NCBI GenBank assembly: GCA_028819845.1 | Contig: JAPPKS010000027.1 | Span: forward strand, 1-64,000 | DNA: 64,000 bases | Origin: Candidatus Poribacteria bacterium | Lineage (GTDB): Bacteria; Poribacteria; WGA-4E; PCPOR2b | Reading direction: 5' to 3' | In this document: piece by piece, positions 53,411 through 62,276 of the stretch | Layout: each line of letters opens with the position of its first letter | Numbering within the stretch: the stretch's first letter is position 1 | Notes under the pieces: model-generated | Databases searched by the model: none | What the model was told of the DNA's origin: nothing | The model's input: only the letters and a program-made list of their open reading frames with translations | Program-made: the position numbers and the translations under genes

Positions 53411-54232
53411 ATGAATCACATTTGGCGGTTTTTGCGGACCGGAAAACATAGCGCTGCGATGAACATGGCAATTGATGAGGCGATTCTTTCTCGTCAAGCT
53501 GCCAGCCCTCAACCCACACTGCGGTTTTATGATTGGTCGCAGCCCGCTTTCAGTTTTGGGTACTTTCAGCAAATTTCGCGCGAAGTTGATGCCGTAGCAT
53601 GCGCCGCACGAGGCGTCGAGCTTGTTCGCCGAATGACGGGCGGCGGTACAGTTATTCACGGCTGGGATGTCACATATGCGGTGGTTGTGCCGCATGACGG
53701 TATCTTACCGAAATCAATCTCGGCCTCGTACGACGCCATCAGCGGTTGTCTTATTCACGGATTCCAAAAAGCCGGAGTCGCAAATCCACAGATTGAAACG
53801 TTGGCGCCGAACGCGGCGAATCAAGAAAGGTACCCAGGAACCAATCTCGCAAATATCTGCCTGGCTAATCCCGCCAAATACGATGTCATGCTCGGCGGGA
53901 AAAAAATCGCCGGCGTATCCCAGCGCCGCAACCAGATTGGCGTGATGCACCAAGGTTACATCGCCCTCGACATGCCGCCCGCCGAGGTGCTAGCGCTCGC
54001 TTCGCGGCAGTCCGGCTTTGACCGGTATCTCATGGGAGCGTCCGCTTTTATCAACACTGGCGAATGTGTACAGATTAATCGGCGGCAGATTGAAGATGCG
54101 GTCGCCGCCGGTTTCGAGGAACAGTTGGGTGTGCAATTGATTGACGGTGAACTCTCGGACCGAGAGCTGGAATCTGCAGATTGCTTAGTTAAAACGAAAT
54201 ACGCAACGCACGATTGGAATTTTCGCCGATGA
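53411..54232 (+). CDS. Lipoate/octanoate-protein transferase (LipM/LplA-like)
   Basis: A 273-residue member of the biotin/lipoate A/B ligase family. The family motif is RRMTGGGTVIHGWDVTYAV (about residues 76-94), followed by the lysine-containing GGKKIAGVSQRR. A cysteine in ANICLANPAKYDV occupies the position of the catalytic Cys of LipM octanoyltransferases, which favours transferase over ATP-dependent ligase activity. It would supply lipoyl groups to 2-oxoacid dehydrogenases or glycine cleavage protein H, none of which are in the window. The stop overlaps the start of the next gene (ATGA), so the two are coupled. Confidence 0.82.
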   Translation: MNHIWRFLRTGKHSAAMNMAIDEAILSRQAASPQPTLRFYDWSQPAFSFGYFQQISREVDAVACAARGVELVRRMTGGGTVIHGWDVTYAVVVPHDGILPKSISASYDAISGCLIHGFQKAGVANPQIETLAPNAANQERYPGTNLANICLANPAKYDVMLGGKKIAGVSQRRNQIGVMHQGYIALDMPPAEVLALASRQSGFDRYLMGASAFINTGECVQINRRQIEDAVAAGFEEQLGVQLIDGELSDRELESADCLVKTKYATHDWNFRR

Positions 54233-55383
54233 ACGCTACTAGTCGAAGCAGTGCCTCGCAAGCCGCCAACCACGCAGATATCGGTCTGGAACGGCCTGGC
54301 GCGCTTCATACAGATGACGTCGTTATCCCGCCGAGTGCGTTTATCATGGGCACGGATATTGAACCGTTCTATGGCACTATTTTGCCTCAATCTGAATACG
54401 CAAACTACAATGAAGCGCCGATGCACGTTGTGTACCTAGGAGCCTACCGGATTGACCGTTATCCTGTCACGAATGCGGAATATGCTAACTTTGTGAATGC
54501 GACAGGGCATCCTGCGCCGCCCGATTGGAAAAACGGAAAGGTTGTGCACGGCCAGGAAAACCTGCCAGTCGTTCACGTTAATTGGAACGACGCGAACGCT
54601 TTCGCCGAATGGGCAGGAGGACGTTTGCCGTCCGAGGCGGAATGGGAGAAAGCCGCCAGAGGCGCAGACGGACGCATCTATCCGTGGGGAGACGACTTTC
54701 TCAATCAACCATCAGCAGACTGCGCGGACGGCGGCATGAAAGGACGAATCGGAGTCGGGAACACCACAGCGCAGCCTTCAGATTTGGCACAGATTCTCAC
54801 GGATGAACCCACGCCCGTGGGTGCTCGGCCTCTCGCAGCAAGCCCATACGGTGTGCATGAAGTTGCAGGAAACGTATGGGAATGGACCTCGGATAGGTTT
54901 AGGCCTTATTCGCAGAGTCACTACATTGACCGCAGTTACGGCGAAGAACACAAGGTCTTGCGAGGCGGGTCATGGTTAGAGGTTAGAGATGAAACTGCAC
55001 AGCGTTATTTCCGCAGCGCAAATCGGTTTCACGCGCCGCCCGACTACATTGCGAGCAACATTGGGTTTCGATGCGTCCGAGACGTTTCACCCGAAGAAGC
55101 TCGCGCTTACCCGCCGCAAATCTCAGTCGAATTGCTGTCAGATTATGTGAAACAAGAGCGGCGAAAAAACCTGCGCGCCGTACTCAGAAGGGCGAGGCGG
55201 CAATGTATCCAAGATTTCTTCATTGCCACGGCGTTTGTTGCCGGCTGTTGGTATGGAATTCGTTCTTCTAGATTCGCGATACTGGGGTTGATGTTAGGAA
55301 TTATCGGCGCCGCCGTTTTATTCAGTGTCGGTATCAATTTCTGGCGGCAGTGGAAGGCAGCGCGGCGATTGAAGACCGTGTAA
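54229..55383 (+). CDS. SUMF1/FGE-like domain protein with C-terminal membrane helices
   Basis: A 384-residue product. Residues about 35-290 form a formylglycine-generating-enzyme (SUMF1) fold: FIMGTDIEPF, APMHVVYLGAYRIDRYPVTN, GRLPSEAEWEKAARG, GNVWEWTSD, KVLRGGSW, ASNIGFRCVRD. The paired catalytic cysteines of true FGE are absent from the segment after RGGSW, so sulfatase activation is unlikely. Such domains also act in ligand binding or other oxidations. Two hydrophobic segments near the C-terminus (IATAFVAGCWYGI and LGLMLGIIGAAVLFSVGI) would anchor it in the membrane. The start ATG overlaps the stop of the LipM-like gene. Confidence 0.82.
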   Translation: MNATSRSSASQAANHADIGLERPGALHTDDVVIPPSAFIMGTDIEPFYGTILPQSEYANYNEAPMHVVYLGAYRIDRYPVTNAEYANFVNATGHPAPPDWKNGKVVHGQENLPVVHVNWNDANAFAEWAGGRLPSEAEWEKAARGADGRIYPWGDDFLNQPSADCADGGMKGRIGVGNTTAQPSDLAQILTDEPTPVGARPLAASPYGVHEVAGNVWEWTSDRFRPYSQSHYIDRSYGEEHKVLRGGSWLEVRDETAQRYFRSANRFHAPPDYIASNIGFRCVRDVSPEEARAYPPQISVELLSDYVKQERRKNLRAVLRRARRQCIQDFFIATAFVAGCWYGIRSSRFAILGLMLGIIGAAVLFSVGINFWRQWKAARRLKTV

Positions 55384-55480
55384 TGCCCACACAAATTTCA
55401 CCTGAAAAGCGGAAACCTCTCCTTGATTCCAGATGGACGGCTAGCGTTGGTCGATTGGTTTTTCAATGCTAACGATGCTG

Positions 55481-56095
55481 TCAACCAATCCATTGCTGCC
55501 GCTGCGGGGGGAGACGCTTTCCCAGAGCGCGTAGGTAGACGCTCGCCTTGCCGCAGAAGATTAAAACTGATTCCCGGTAGATGTGAAATTGTACCCCAAC
55601 CGGCACGGCGTAACCTTGGCGGTCGATGGTCTTGCCTTGTATGTCCTCCTCGGAGAGCGCCGTGAGTGCAGCCTTCAGCGAATCATCGGAGCTAGCGTAC
55701 CACTCTTTGGGTACCTCAACTTGTGTTTGGGCTCCGTACGGCGCGTGCCGCGGCGACCAATCTAGAACGAAAGTCCGGAAGGACTCGATGTAAATCTCGT
55801 CGTGCTGCCCAGCTTCACAGCACAGTTCGCCGAGGGATGGATTTCCGGGGAGTACGTGGCCGAGATCGGCATCGGTCAGTATGTCGATCAACTGCGTACG
55901 CAACGCCAAGGTCTGTTCCAAAAGAGGAAACTCACGCTTCACGAGACTGTTCACCGATGCAATTTCCCCTCCGGCATCAAGAATCCGATTCCCGCACAAA
56001 CCAACTTGAATTTCAGGTGTTGCCTGTATAGCATCTTTAACCCTCTGAAATGAGGACCTTGTGTCTAACCGGCGATTGGTTACGTGCCGCCGCAA
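55481..56095 (-). CDS. Hypothetical protein without internal methionine
   Basis: An open frame of 204 codons from TTG 56095, with no Met after the start codon. Composition is protein-like (for example VPKEWYASSDDSLKAALTAL and HIYRESVLIFCGKASVYLRA), but I recognise no family. The lack of any good start suggests that it is the 3' part of a decayed gene, or that it starts at a rare codon. It is convergent with the SUMF1-like gene. Confidence 0.35.
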   Translation of the reverse strand: MRRHVTNRRLDTRSSFQRVKDAIQATPEIQVGLCGNRILDAGGEIASVNSLVKREFPLLEQTLALRTQLIDILTDADLGHVLPGNPSLGELCCEAGQHDEIYIESFRTFVLDWSPRHAPYGAQTQVEVPKEWYASSDDSLKAALTALSEEDIQGKTIDRQGYAVPVGVQFHIYRESVLIFCGKASVYLRALGKRLPPQRQQWIG

Positions 56096-56253
56096 TTAAC
56101 TTTGAGCATTGCGATGGTCCCTCAAAAACGTCCGGTCGGTCAAGCCTTACTGTCCAAATCATGTAGGTTTGGTAGAGCGGAACACTTCACCTGTAACACC
56201 ATACCCGCTCCTCGCAACCTTCGAATTCTGCACAACGCTTGAGCGCACTAGAA

Positions 56254-56640
56254 TTAGGTTAAGCGAAAGATCCAGACACCGAGAACTAGAGCAATTCCGA
56301 TACAAGGAAGGCAGTTTCGGATGGGTTCGGAGAGCCTCAGCCAAGTATCTTGAAGGCGGGTCGGAACGCATGAGATACCGAGGGCTAACGGGACAATAAA
56401 ATATACAAACGGATGGAAATGCCACGCTGCGGTAATGTTTCCCTGTGCAAGCGAGACACAGGCGCGCGTCATACCGCACCCGGGACACGACATATCCGTG
56501 ATGACGCGAAATAGGCACGGAATCAGTGTCATCTTTTCGGGCGATATGCCTAACCAGGCGGTGTATATACCGACGAGAGCAAGTCCAATCAGGAAAACTC
56601 GCGCAAGATGTAGGTGATTAAAGGTCGTCGCGCGCATCAT
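56254..56640 (-). CDS. DUF2752 family membrane protein
   Basis: A 128-residue inner-membrane protein with about three helices. It has the DUF2752 signature CPGCGMTRACVSLAQGN followed by WHFHPF. The start is the ATG pair at 56640/56637; the reading from 56694 extends into the upstream gene. It overlaps the DUF4234 gene's end by 23 bases, so the two are coupled. Function unknown. Confidence 0.8.
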   Translation of the reverse strand: MMRATTFNHLHLARVFLIGLALVGIYTAWLGISPEKMTLIPCLFRVITDMSCPGCGMTRACVSLAQGNITAAWHFHPFVYFIVPLALGISCVPTRLQDTWLRLSEPIRNCLPCIGIALVLGVWIFRLT

Positions 56641-57001
56641 AGAATTTGTTGATTTCCCACTGCTGGATGGCAAGGGATGCGATGCCGACCCCAAAAATTG
56701 CGAGCAAGACGCATGTTACTGCTAAATAACTGCTCACGATCAGCCCGCTGTTAGTCTGAATTTCGTTGATTCCTACGGCCATTTTGTATTCATAGTAGAA
56801 GCTAAAAATACCGCACGTCAGGATGCTGAGGAAAAGCCAAAGCCAAAATCGGTAATCGTTCCGCCCTAACCACGCGTTGAGTGTTACCATCTGTTTGTAT
56901 TGCCAATACAGGGAATAAATCCCACAGGTTAGCAGGCTGAAAATGATGCCGAGCGCAATGCTTCTCACACCGTCAGCCATTGGATACGGGCGATGCCGCA
57001 T
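56618..57001 (-). CDS. DUF4234 family membrane protein
   Basis: A 127-residue protein with the DUF4234 pattern repeated twice (LLTCGIYSLYWQYKQMVTLN and ILTCGIFSFYYEYKMAVGIN), then a third hydrophobic helix. Function unknown. It is paired with the DUF2752 gene in an operon, an association I also expect elsewhere. Confidence 0.8.
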   Translation of the reverse strand: MRHRPYPMADGVRSIALGIIFSLLTCGIYSLYWQYKQMVTLNAWLGRNDYRFWLWLFLSILTCGIFSFYYEYKMAVGINEIQTNSGLIVSSYLAVTCVLLAIFGVGIASLAIQQWEINKFYDARDDL

Positions 57002-57433
57002 GATAAACCTCCTGTCATAAATAGTGGCTCGTGTAAAAAAAAGCCCAAAGGTTGGATTTATTTGCAGACTAGCGCGATGTAAGATATGTATTGAAAAGCT
57101 CTGTGAGCGGCGTTATGCACTCGATTATCGGGACATGGGTGTGCCTCCCACGAATTGAGGGGTTTCATGCTCCCAATTTTATGCGTATGCCCGGATGATG
57201 TCAACACATTTTTGGCTTAATCCTTGACTTCAGTTTCGTAAATGTGACATAATTGTAAATCAATCCGAAGGTATCGTCGGAATTGTCCAGCCGCTGCATC
57301 GGCAAGTGCCGTCCTTTTTGTTGTCCATAGCCACGACAGCCAAAACGGCACGGTGTTGGACTCCTGTTGAAGGTGAACGGTTGTCGTTAATTGTGACAAC
57401 TTCGCCCAGGTTGAGTGGGAGGAGGATTTGAGA
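57002..57433. other. 430-base divergent intergenic region
   Basis: No gene seen. The left end carries the ribosome site of the DUF4234 gene. A plausible plus-strand promoter is at 57224-57253, and a GGGAGGAGG ribosome site lies just before 57434. Confidence 0.5.
57224..57253 (+). promoter_or_regulatory. Probable promoter of the secreted protein gene at 57434
   Basis: TTGACT (57224-57229), 18-base spacer, CATAAT (57248-57253). Confidence 0.5.
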
Positions 57434-58192
57434 ATGAAGACTAAAATTTACCGAAAGTTGGCGCCTCTTCTGCTGCTCGCATCGACGCCTCTCTTAATAG
57501 GGTCAACACGTACTCTCCCCCCAGAAGGCCTTGATATTACCACGATGGTCGATAAATCAGATCTGGTGTTTTTGGGTAAAGTTACGAATGTGCAATTTGT
57601 GTATCGGAGAAATATCTGGCCCCAGTACACGACGGACGTTACAGTAAAGGTCGAAGAGAAGATAAAAGGGAAACCCAACTACGGAAAGAACTGGGTGAAA
57701 TTCATGCTTCCCGGCGGAGCGCACGATAATCACAGAACAAGAAAAAAGGCAGGGGGATTATGGATATCAGGCACCCCTGGATTCAAGAGAGGGGAAAGGT
57801 TGTTAATGTTCATGCGAATTGACCCGTATTCAGAGCGACCCTATCGAGGTCTCGCACTAGTGGACGGATGGTGGGGAAAATGTAAAATCGTGGACGAGAA
57901 ATCTGTGTCTGTGTGGTATACGACCAAGAAAAGGAAATTACGCAACGGCACGTGGAACGAGGCTGGTTTAGTTAGGCCGATTCTCCTTCCAGTCGATTTG
58001 GCAGTGAAGATTGCACGCGCTGCGTCAAAAGACGCGTACAGCACTTTGGAAATAGAGGAGCGGATAAGGACTTTTGCGCAACAGACACCTATAAAACCGT
58101 CTGAGAGGCCGTACCCGGATCAGGAGTTACTGGATAGCGTAGAATCAGAAATCGACAAAATTCTCATTAGAATGAACACAGAGAAAAACTGA
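57434..58192 (+). CDS. Secreted protein of unknown function
   Basis: A 252-residue protein with a signal peptide (LAPLLLLASTPLLIGS). After it comes DITTMVDKSDLVFLGKVTNVQ, then beta-strands VTVKVEEKIKGKPN and RLLMFMRIDP. The opening resembles proteins that begin 'the-D-x-V-x-G-x-V' in Gram-negative secreted families, but I cannot assign one. ATG 57434 with GGGAGGAGG upstream is the start; the in-frame TTG at 57428 is not needed. It ends 25 bases before cinA and may be cotranscribed with it. Confidence 0.65.
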   Translation: MKTKIYRKLAPLLLLASTPLLIGSTRTLPPEGLDITTMVDKSDLVFLGKVTNVQFVYRRNIWPQYTTDVTVKVEEKIKGKPNYGKNWVKFMLPGGAHDNHRTRKKAGGLWISGTPGFKRGERLLMFMRIDPYSERPYRGLALVDGWWGKCKIVDEKSVSVWYTTKKRKLRNGTWNEAGLVRPILLPVDLAVKIARAASKDAYSTLEIEERIRTFAQQTPIKPSERPYPDQELLDSVESEIDKILIRMNTEKN

Positions 58193-58217
58193 GGGAAGTC
58201 GAAGAATAGGAAAGAAG

Positions 58218-59438
58218 ATGCACGCGGAAATTGTGATGATTGGCACTGAACTGTTGCTGGGCGAGATTGTCGATACGAACGCCAACCGATTAGCCATCGC
58301 GCTCCGCGATATCGGGTTAGATTTATATTACAAGACTACCGTTGGTGACAATGAGGCGCGCATTACAGAGATTCTCGACCGGGCGTTGGATCGTTCGGAC
58401 GTTGTCATCACCTCTGGCGGCATCGGCCCCACAGTGGACGATCTCACGCGGCAAGCGGCTGCCAATGCCACTGGACGCAAACTCGTCTACAGCGATGAAC
58501 TGGAAGCGGAAATCGCGGAACGGTTTCGCCGCTTTGGCCGCGAGATGGCGGAAAACAACAAGCGCCAAGCGTATATTCCCGAAGGTGCCACGCCGTTATC
58601 CAACCCCGTTGGGACTGCACCGTGTTTTTTGAGCGAGGATCGGCGCGGACGCGGCTGTGTAATTTCTCTACCCGGCGTGCCGCGCGAGCTTGAATACATG
58701 CTGAAGCATTCGGTGGTTCCGCTGCTTGTTGCGCGTATGGGCGGGAGCAAGGTTACAAATGTGCGCGTGTTACGGACCTGCGCTGTTGGCGAAAGCAACG
58801 TGGATCGGGCAATCGGGGATTTGATGACTTCAACTAACCCGACGGTTGGGTTGGCGGCGCATGTGGGTCAAACTGATGTGCGAATCGCAGCCAAAGCCGA
58901 CACCGAGGCAGAAGCGGACGCACTGATTGCTGAAATGGAGGCTACGCTTAGAGAGCGGCTGGGCGTCGCGGTTTACGGCGTCGGACGGGAGTCGTTGCCG
59001 GATGTGGTGGGGCAATTATTGGACCAACGTAAATTGAAGCTGGGGGTTGTCGATACGCTTACCGACGGGCAGTTGGTTCGAGATCTCATCGAGGCCGGGT
59101 ACGGCAAGTCAATTGCACACACAAAGCCTGCGGCAAATTTGGCGGAAGCGCTGGAGGGGTCAGAAGTAACGCCACAATCAGGGGAAACAGAAATTCGCGC
59201 ACACGCATCCTCGCTTACGAGACAGGTCACTCCGGCCGGTGGTTTAGGGCTAGCGGTGGTGGGACCATTCGAGGAAAATGCGACCTACATCCTTCTGCAG
59301 GGGCCGGGGAACTCTTTCCGTTTCGAACGCAGCCGCAACTATCAGGATACCGACTATATCCGCCGCTGGCTCGCTATTCAAGGGTTGGATTTCATTCGCC
59401 GAACGCTATTGGGTAAACTCGAATCGCCGGTGGACTAG
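58218..59438 (+). CDS. cinA: CinA family protein with altered C-terminal domain
   Basis: A 406-residue protein. The N-terminal molybdopterin-binding-like (MoCF) domain, an ADP-ribose/NMN-salvage pyrophosphatase in CinA proteins, is well conserved (EIVMIGTELLLGEIVDTNAN, SGGIGPTVDDLTRQA, LPGVPRELEYML). The C-terminal part aligns with the CinA amidohydrolase domain in position, but the catalytic ESCTGG motif is replaced by DTLTDG (GVVDTLTDGQLVRDL) and the rest is diverged. Nicotinamide-nucleotide amidase activity is therefore doubtful. Confidence 0.88.
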   Translation: MHAEIVMIGTELLLGEIVDTNANRLAIALRDIGLDLYYKTTVGDNEARITEILDRALDRSDVVITSGGIGPTVDDLTRQAAANATGRKLVYSDELEAEIAERFRRFGREMAENNKRQAYIPEGATPLSNPVGTAPCFLSEDRRGRGCVISLPGVPRELEYMLKHSVVPLLVARMGGSKVTNVRVLRTCAVGESNVDRAIGDLMTSTNPTVGLAAHVGQTDVRIAAKADTEAEADALIAEMEATLRERLGVAVYGVGRESLPDVVGQLLDQRKLKLGVVDTLTDGQLVRDLIEAGYGKSIAHTKPAANLAEALEGSEVTPQSGETEIRAHASSLTRQVTPAGGLGLAVVGPFEENATYILLQGPGNSFRFERSRNYQDTDYIRRWLAIQGLDFIRRTLLGKLESPVD

Positions 59439-59499
59439 TATTATAGTCACTGCAACCAAAGATTACACGTCACCTTCAACTCGATTAAAAAAAGTGATA

Positions 59500-59562
59500 T
59501 CAACCCCAAAACTATCGCCTTCGCTATCCGCTCAGTTGATCGCTCCCTATTTGGTCGCTTGA
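59500..59562. repeat. Dispersed intergenic repeat, copy C
   Basis: CAACCCCAAAACTATCGCC then CTCAGTTGATCGCTCCCTAT and TTGGTCGCTTGATTCTCGA. It is related to copies at 3845 and 5033, with its blocks in a different order. The surrounding 59439-59674 has no gene. Confidence 0.55.
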
Positions 59563-59674
59563 TTCTCGACAATCGGGAGAAGGATTTCCCTCCCACTGCG
59601 TGGCTCCATGCGAATTTCTGGACTTGTGGGTTATAGGAAGCCCTTATCAGGGGGGTAACCATACCCCACGAAAA

Positions 59675-60571
59675 TCAACTGAGTTGGTCCCAACCTCCCC
59701 CAACCCGGTCGAAGCGGCGGTACAGTTCGGCAACGGCTTCTAGTGGGATTGAGAGGCCGCTATTGTACAACTCGATGTTTTGTCGCATATTTTCAGGATT
59801 TTTGGTGCCGACAATTGCAGTGTCTACCGCATCGTGGGCGAACGTGAAACTCATCGGGAGCAGGATTCGGTTCTCCGGCGCGCCGGGAATGGGGCCCATC
59901 GAATCAACGATTTTCGCGCGTTCAAAGTAATCGTCATAGTAGTCGCTGGGACTCTTGGCTGCCCGCCATACGGCGTTGGCGATTGGGCGTTTGATGATGA
60001 TGCCAATATCGTTAGCTTCTGCAGCAGGAAACAGGCGCGTACGGGCGCGTTGGTCGATGAGGTTGAAACTGGTTTGGAGCGTGTCAAACAACCCGCACTC
60101 AATGACCCATCGGGCCGCCTCGTTATCCCCGCTGTGGCCGATGAATCGCGTTTTGCCCGCCTTCTTCGCATCCAATAGCGCCTGCACGGCGTCGCTCTCC
60201 TCTAGGATGTGCACGCCGCAGGAGTGCAGTTGCACGATATCCAAGTAATCAGTCCGCATCCGCTTCAAGCTGCGGTCGATGTTCTCATTGACAGTTTCTG
60301 CAGACCAGTCAGCACCTGTCCCGCCGTGCCCGCATTTGGTAGCTAGGTAAAATTCATGGCGGCGGTGCGCAACCGTGCGGCCGATTAACTCTTCGCTGAT
60401 ACCGTAACAGGCGGCGGTGTCGAGCAAATTCACACCCGCGTCAAGCGCCGTATTTATTACCTCACCGGCTTGCCGCGTCTCATTCAGTGTCAGCTCAAAT
60501 CCTATCCAGGCAAGCCCTAAGCCCAGGCGGCTCACCTCAAGGCCAGTTTTTCCTAAAGTCCGTTTCTCCAT
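59675..60571 (-). CDS. Aldo/keto reductase
   Basis: A 298-residue NADPH-dependent oxidoreductase. The tetrad residues are visible: Asp and Tyr in LLDTAACYG, Lys in YLATKCG and His in IVQLHSCGV. The N-terminus MEKRTLGKTGLEVSRLGLGL is typical. It lies close to an Ldh_2 dehydrogenase; the substrate is unknown. Confidence 0.92.
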   Translation of the reverse strand: MEKRTLGKTGLEVSRLGLGLAWIGFELTLNETRQAGEVINTALDAGVNLLDTAACYGISEELIGRTVAHRRHEFYLATKCGHGGTGADWSAETVNENIDRSLKRMRTDYLDIVQLHSCGVHILEESDAVQALLDAKKAGKTRFIGHSGDNEAARWVIECGLFDTLQTSFNLIDQRARTRLFPAAEANDIGIIIKRPIANAVWRAAKSPSDYYDDYFERAKIVDSMGPIPGAPENRILLPMSFTFAHDAVDTAIVGTKNPENMRQNIELYNSGLSIPLEAVAELYRRFDRVGGGWDQLS

Positions 60572-60985
60572 TTTTCCCTTCCCAATTACACAATAATGGT
60601 GGGGGCAACTACAAGGGTTGCCCCTACTGGAAATGAACGCGATGTAAGGTCAGGTCTTGTGCCCGCCCAAATTCCTGCGTAAATCCTAAACAGTGTTAGG
60701 GTATACGGAAGCACAATGCGAATTGCCGGCGAAAGCCGTTGTTGTCAACGACGTGCAGAAGCGTTCGAAACATCTCCTCATCAGAATAGCCCGTACTTTA
60801 TCTTCTTGACTTTATTCGCCTTTCGTGCAAGAATAACGCAACGGTTTTTACAATTTCTGGGAGCAGCGTTATTTCTATTTTACCAAATTGGCAGACCGGT
60901 TTCAATCTGAATTCGGGGCGTTCGACGCGGCGCTAACGTCTGGACAGCGCGTGAACATCTAAAACGAACTTGTTAGGAAGGATGA
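60572..60985. other. 414-base divergent intergenic region
   Basis: Holds the palindromic repeat at 60601-60626 and no convincing gene. A 64-codon frame at 60716-60910 has no ribosome site or family. GGAAGGATGA just before 60986 serves the next gene. Confidence 0.45.
60601..60626. repeat. Palindromic intergenic repeat, second copy
   Basis: GGGGGCAACT, ACAA, GGGTTGCCCC then TAC, nearly identical to 38798-38823. Confidence 0.75.
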
Positions 60986-62032
60986 ATGATAGTCAAGACT
61001 GCGGACACACTTCAGGCGCTTGCCAGAGAGATTCTACTGAAGGGCGGTGCGGATGAACACAACGCTGACATTGTTGCAGAACACCTTGTGTCGGCAAACC
61101 TCAGCGGGGTCGACACACACGGCGTCTGGCATTTGCCGCACTATGTAAAAGGCATGCAAGCCGGCGAAATTGTCGGGACTGCTCGTCCTGAAATCCTAAA
61201 CGAAACCGCCGCAAGCGCCTTGGTTAAAGGCAACTGGGCTTTCGGTCATGTCACGGCTAAGTATGCGATGAAGGCCGCAATCGAAAAAGCGAAGGAATAT
61301 CATGTCACGGTCGTCGGCCTTGTTCAAGCCTGCCACATTGGGCGCCTCGGGCACTATGTAGAGATGGCGGCGTCTGAAGGCATGATTTCGATGCTCTGGG
61401 CGGGAGGGTTTGGAGTGGAAGTACCCGCAACTGTCCCATACGGCGGACGAGAGCGGGCGCTGCATACGAACCCGTTGGCAATGGGTTTCCCCGCCGGCGA
61501 AGCGCCGCCGATGATGTTCGATTTCGCCACGACTGCCGTGTCGGGGGTTAAAGTCCTTGATGCGCGGCGTAGGGGTGATCAACTGCCGGCCGGGTGTCTC
61601 GTTGACAAAGACGGTGTTCCCAGCACGGATCCAAACGACTATTTTGACGGGGGTGCTTATTTGCCGTTTGGCGGACACAAGGGCTATGCGCTGATGATGG
61701 CGGTGGAGTTTCTCGGACGAATCTTTACGGGCAGCGATACGTTCACCGATGTTGGCCGGGGCGGCGCTATAATGGGGCACCAAGGTGTGACGATGATTGT
61801 ACTCAAGGCCGATTTGTTCCGCCCGTTAGCTGCGTTTACAAACCAAGTGAATGAGATGGGAGATCGCATTAGGGATATTGCGCCGGCGCCCGGATTTGAA
61901 GCGGTGCTCATGCCGGGCGACCCGGAGTCTCGCACCCGCGCCGCGCGTAAACGCGATGGGATTCCGATCGCCGACGATGTCTGGGAGTCAATTGTTGGCG
62001 TCGCCGCATCTTTGGGCGTGCAGGTTAGCTAG
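60986..62032 (+). CDS. Malate/L-lactate dehydrogenase family (Ldh_2) oxidoreductase
   Basis: A 348-residue NAD(P)-dependent dehydrogenase of the YlbC/Ldh_2 family, which acts on malate, lactate, ureidoglycolate or sugar 2-oxoacids. Family stretches are SGVDTHGVWHLPHYV (catalytic His), ALHTNPLAMGFP, MMFDFATTAVSGVKV, and GGHKGYALMMAVEFL. It probably takes part in sugar-acid turnover like the other dehydrogenases in this window. Confidence 0.92.
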   Translation: MIVKTADTLQALAREILLKGGADEHNADIVAEHLVSANLSGVDTHGVWHLPHYVKGMQAGEIVGTARPEILNETAASALVKGNWAFGHVTAKYAMKAAIEKAKEYHVTVVGLVQACHIGRLGHYVEMAASEGMISMLWAGGFGVEVPATVPYGGRERALHTNPLAMGFPAGEAPPMMFDFATTAVSGVKVLDARRRGDQLPAGCLVDKDGVPSTDPNDYFDGGAYLPFGGHKGYALMMAVEFLGRIFTGSDTFTDVGRGGAIMGHQGVTMIVLKADLFRPLAAFTNQVNEMGDRIRDIAPAPGFEAVLMPGDPESRTRAARKRDGIPIADDVWESIVGVAASLGVQVS

Positions 62033-62045
62033 TTAATCCGTTGTA

Positions 62046-62078
62046 GAAACCGATTTTTCAAGAAAAAAACTCGGTTTC
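62046..62078 (+). terminator. Hairpin downstream of the Ldh_2 gene
   Basis: GAAACCGA, an A/T-rich loop, TCGGTTTC: an 8-bp perfect stem 14 bases after the stop. There is no T-run after the stem, so it may instead be an intergenic repeat. Confidence 0.4.
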
Positions 62079-62160
62079 GAGAGTCACGTTCGGCTAAGCA
62101 AAAGCGCAGCGTTGGGAATGTCAGTATAACGACTGGTGCATCAATCCAAAGATGCAGGAG

Positions 62161-62187
62161 AATATCGTGAAACGCACCCCATTTTGT
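62161..62187 (+). pseudogene. Vestigial copy of the start of the TIG-dockerin gene
   Basis: ATATCGTGAAACGCACC then CCATTTTGT matches ATATCATGAAACGCACC then GCAATTTGT at the start of the next gene (62272-62298). The frame stops soon after without a signal peptide. Confidence 0.55.
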
Positions 62188-62276
62188 AGACGTAATTTGA
62201 AGGTAAGGGTATTGACGACTAGCAATGGATGCAGATTTAGAGTTTGAGAAAATATTGAGGTAATAAGGAGTATATC

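Noticed and set aside
60716-60910. 64-codon plus-strand frame before the Ldh_2 gene
   Set aside because: No ribosome-binding site; hydrophobic stretch looks incidental.
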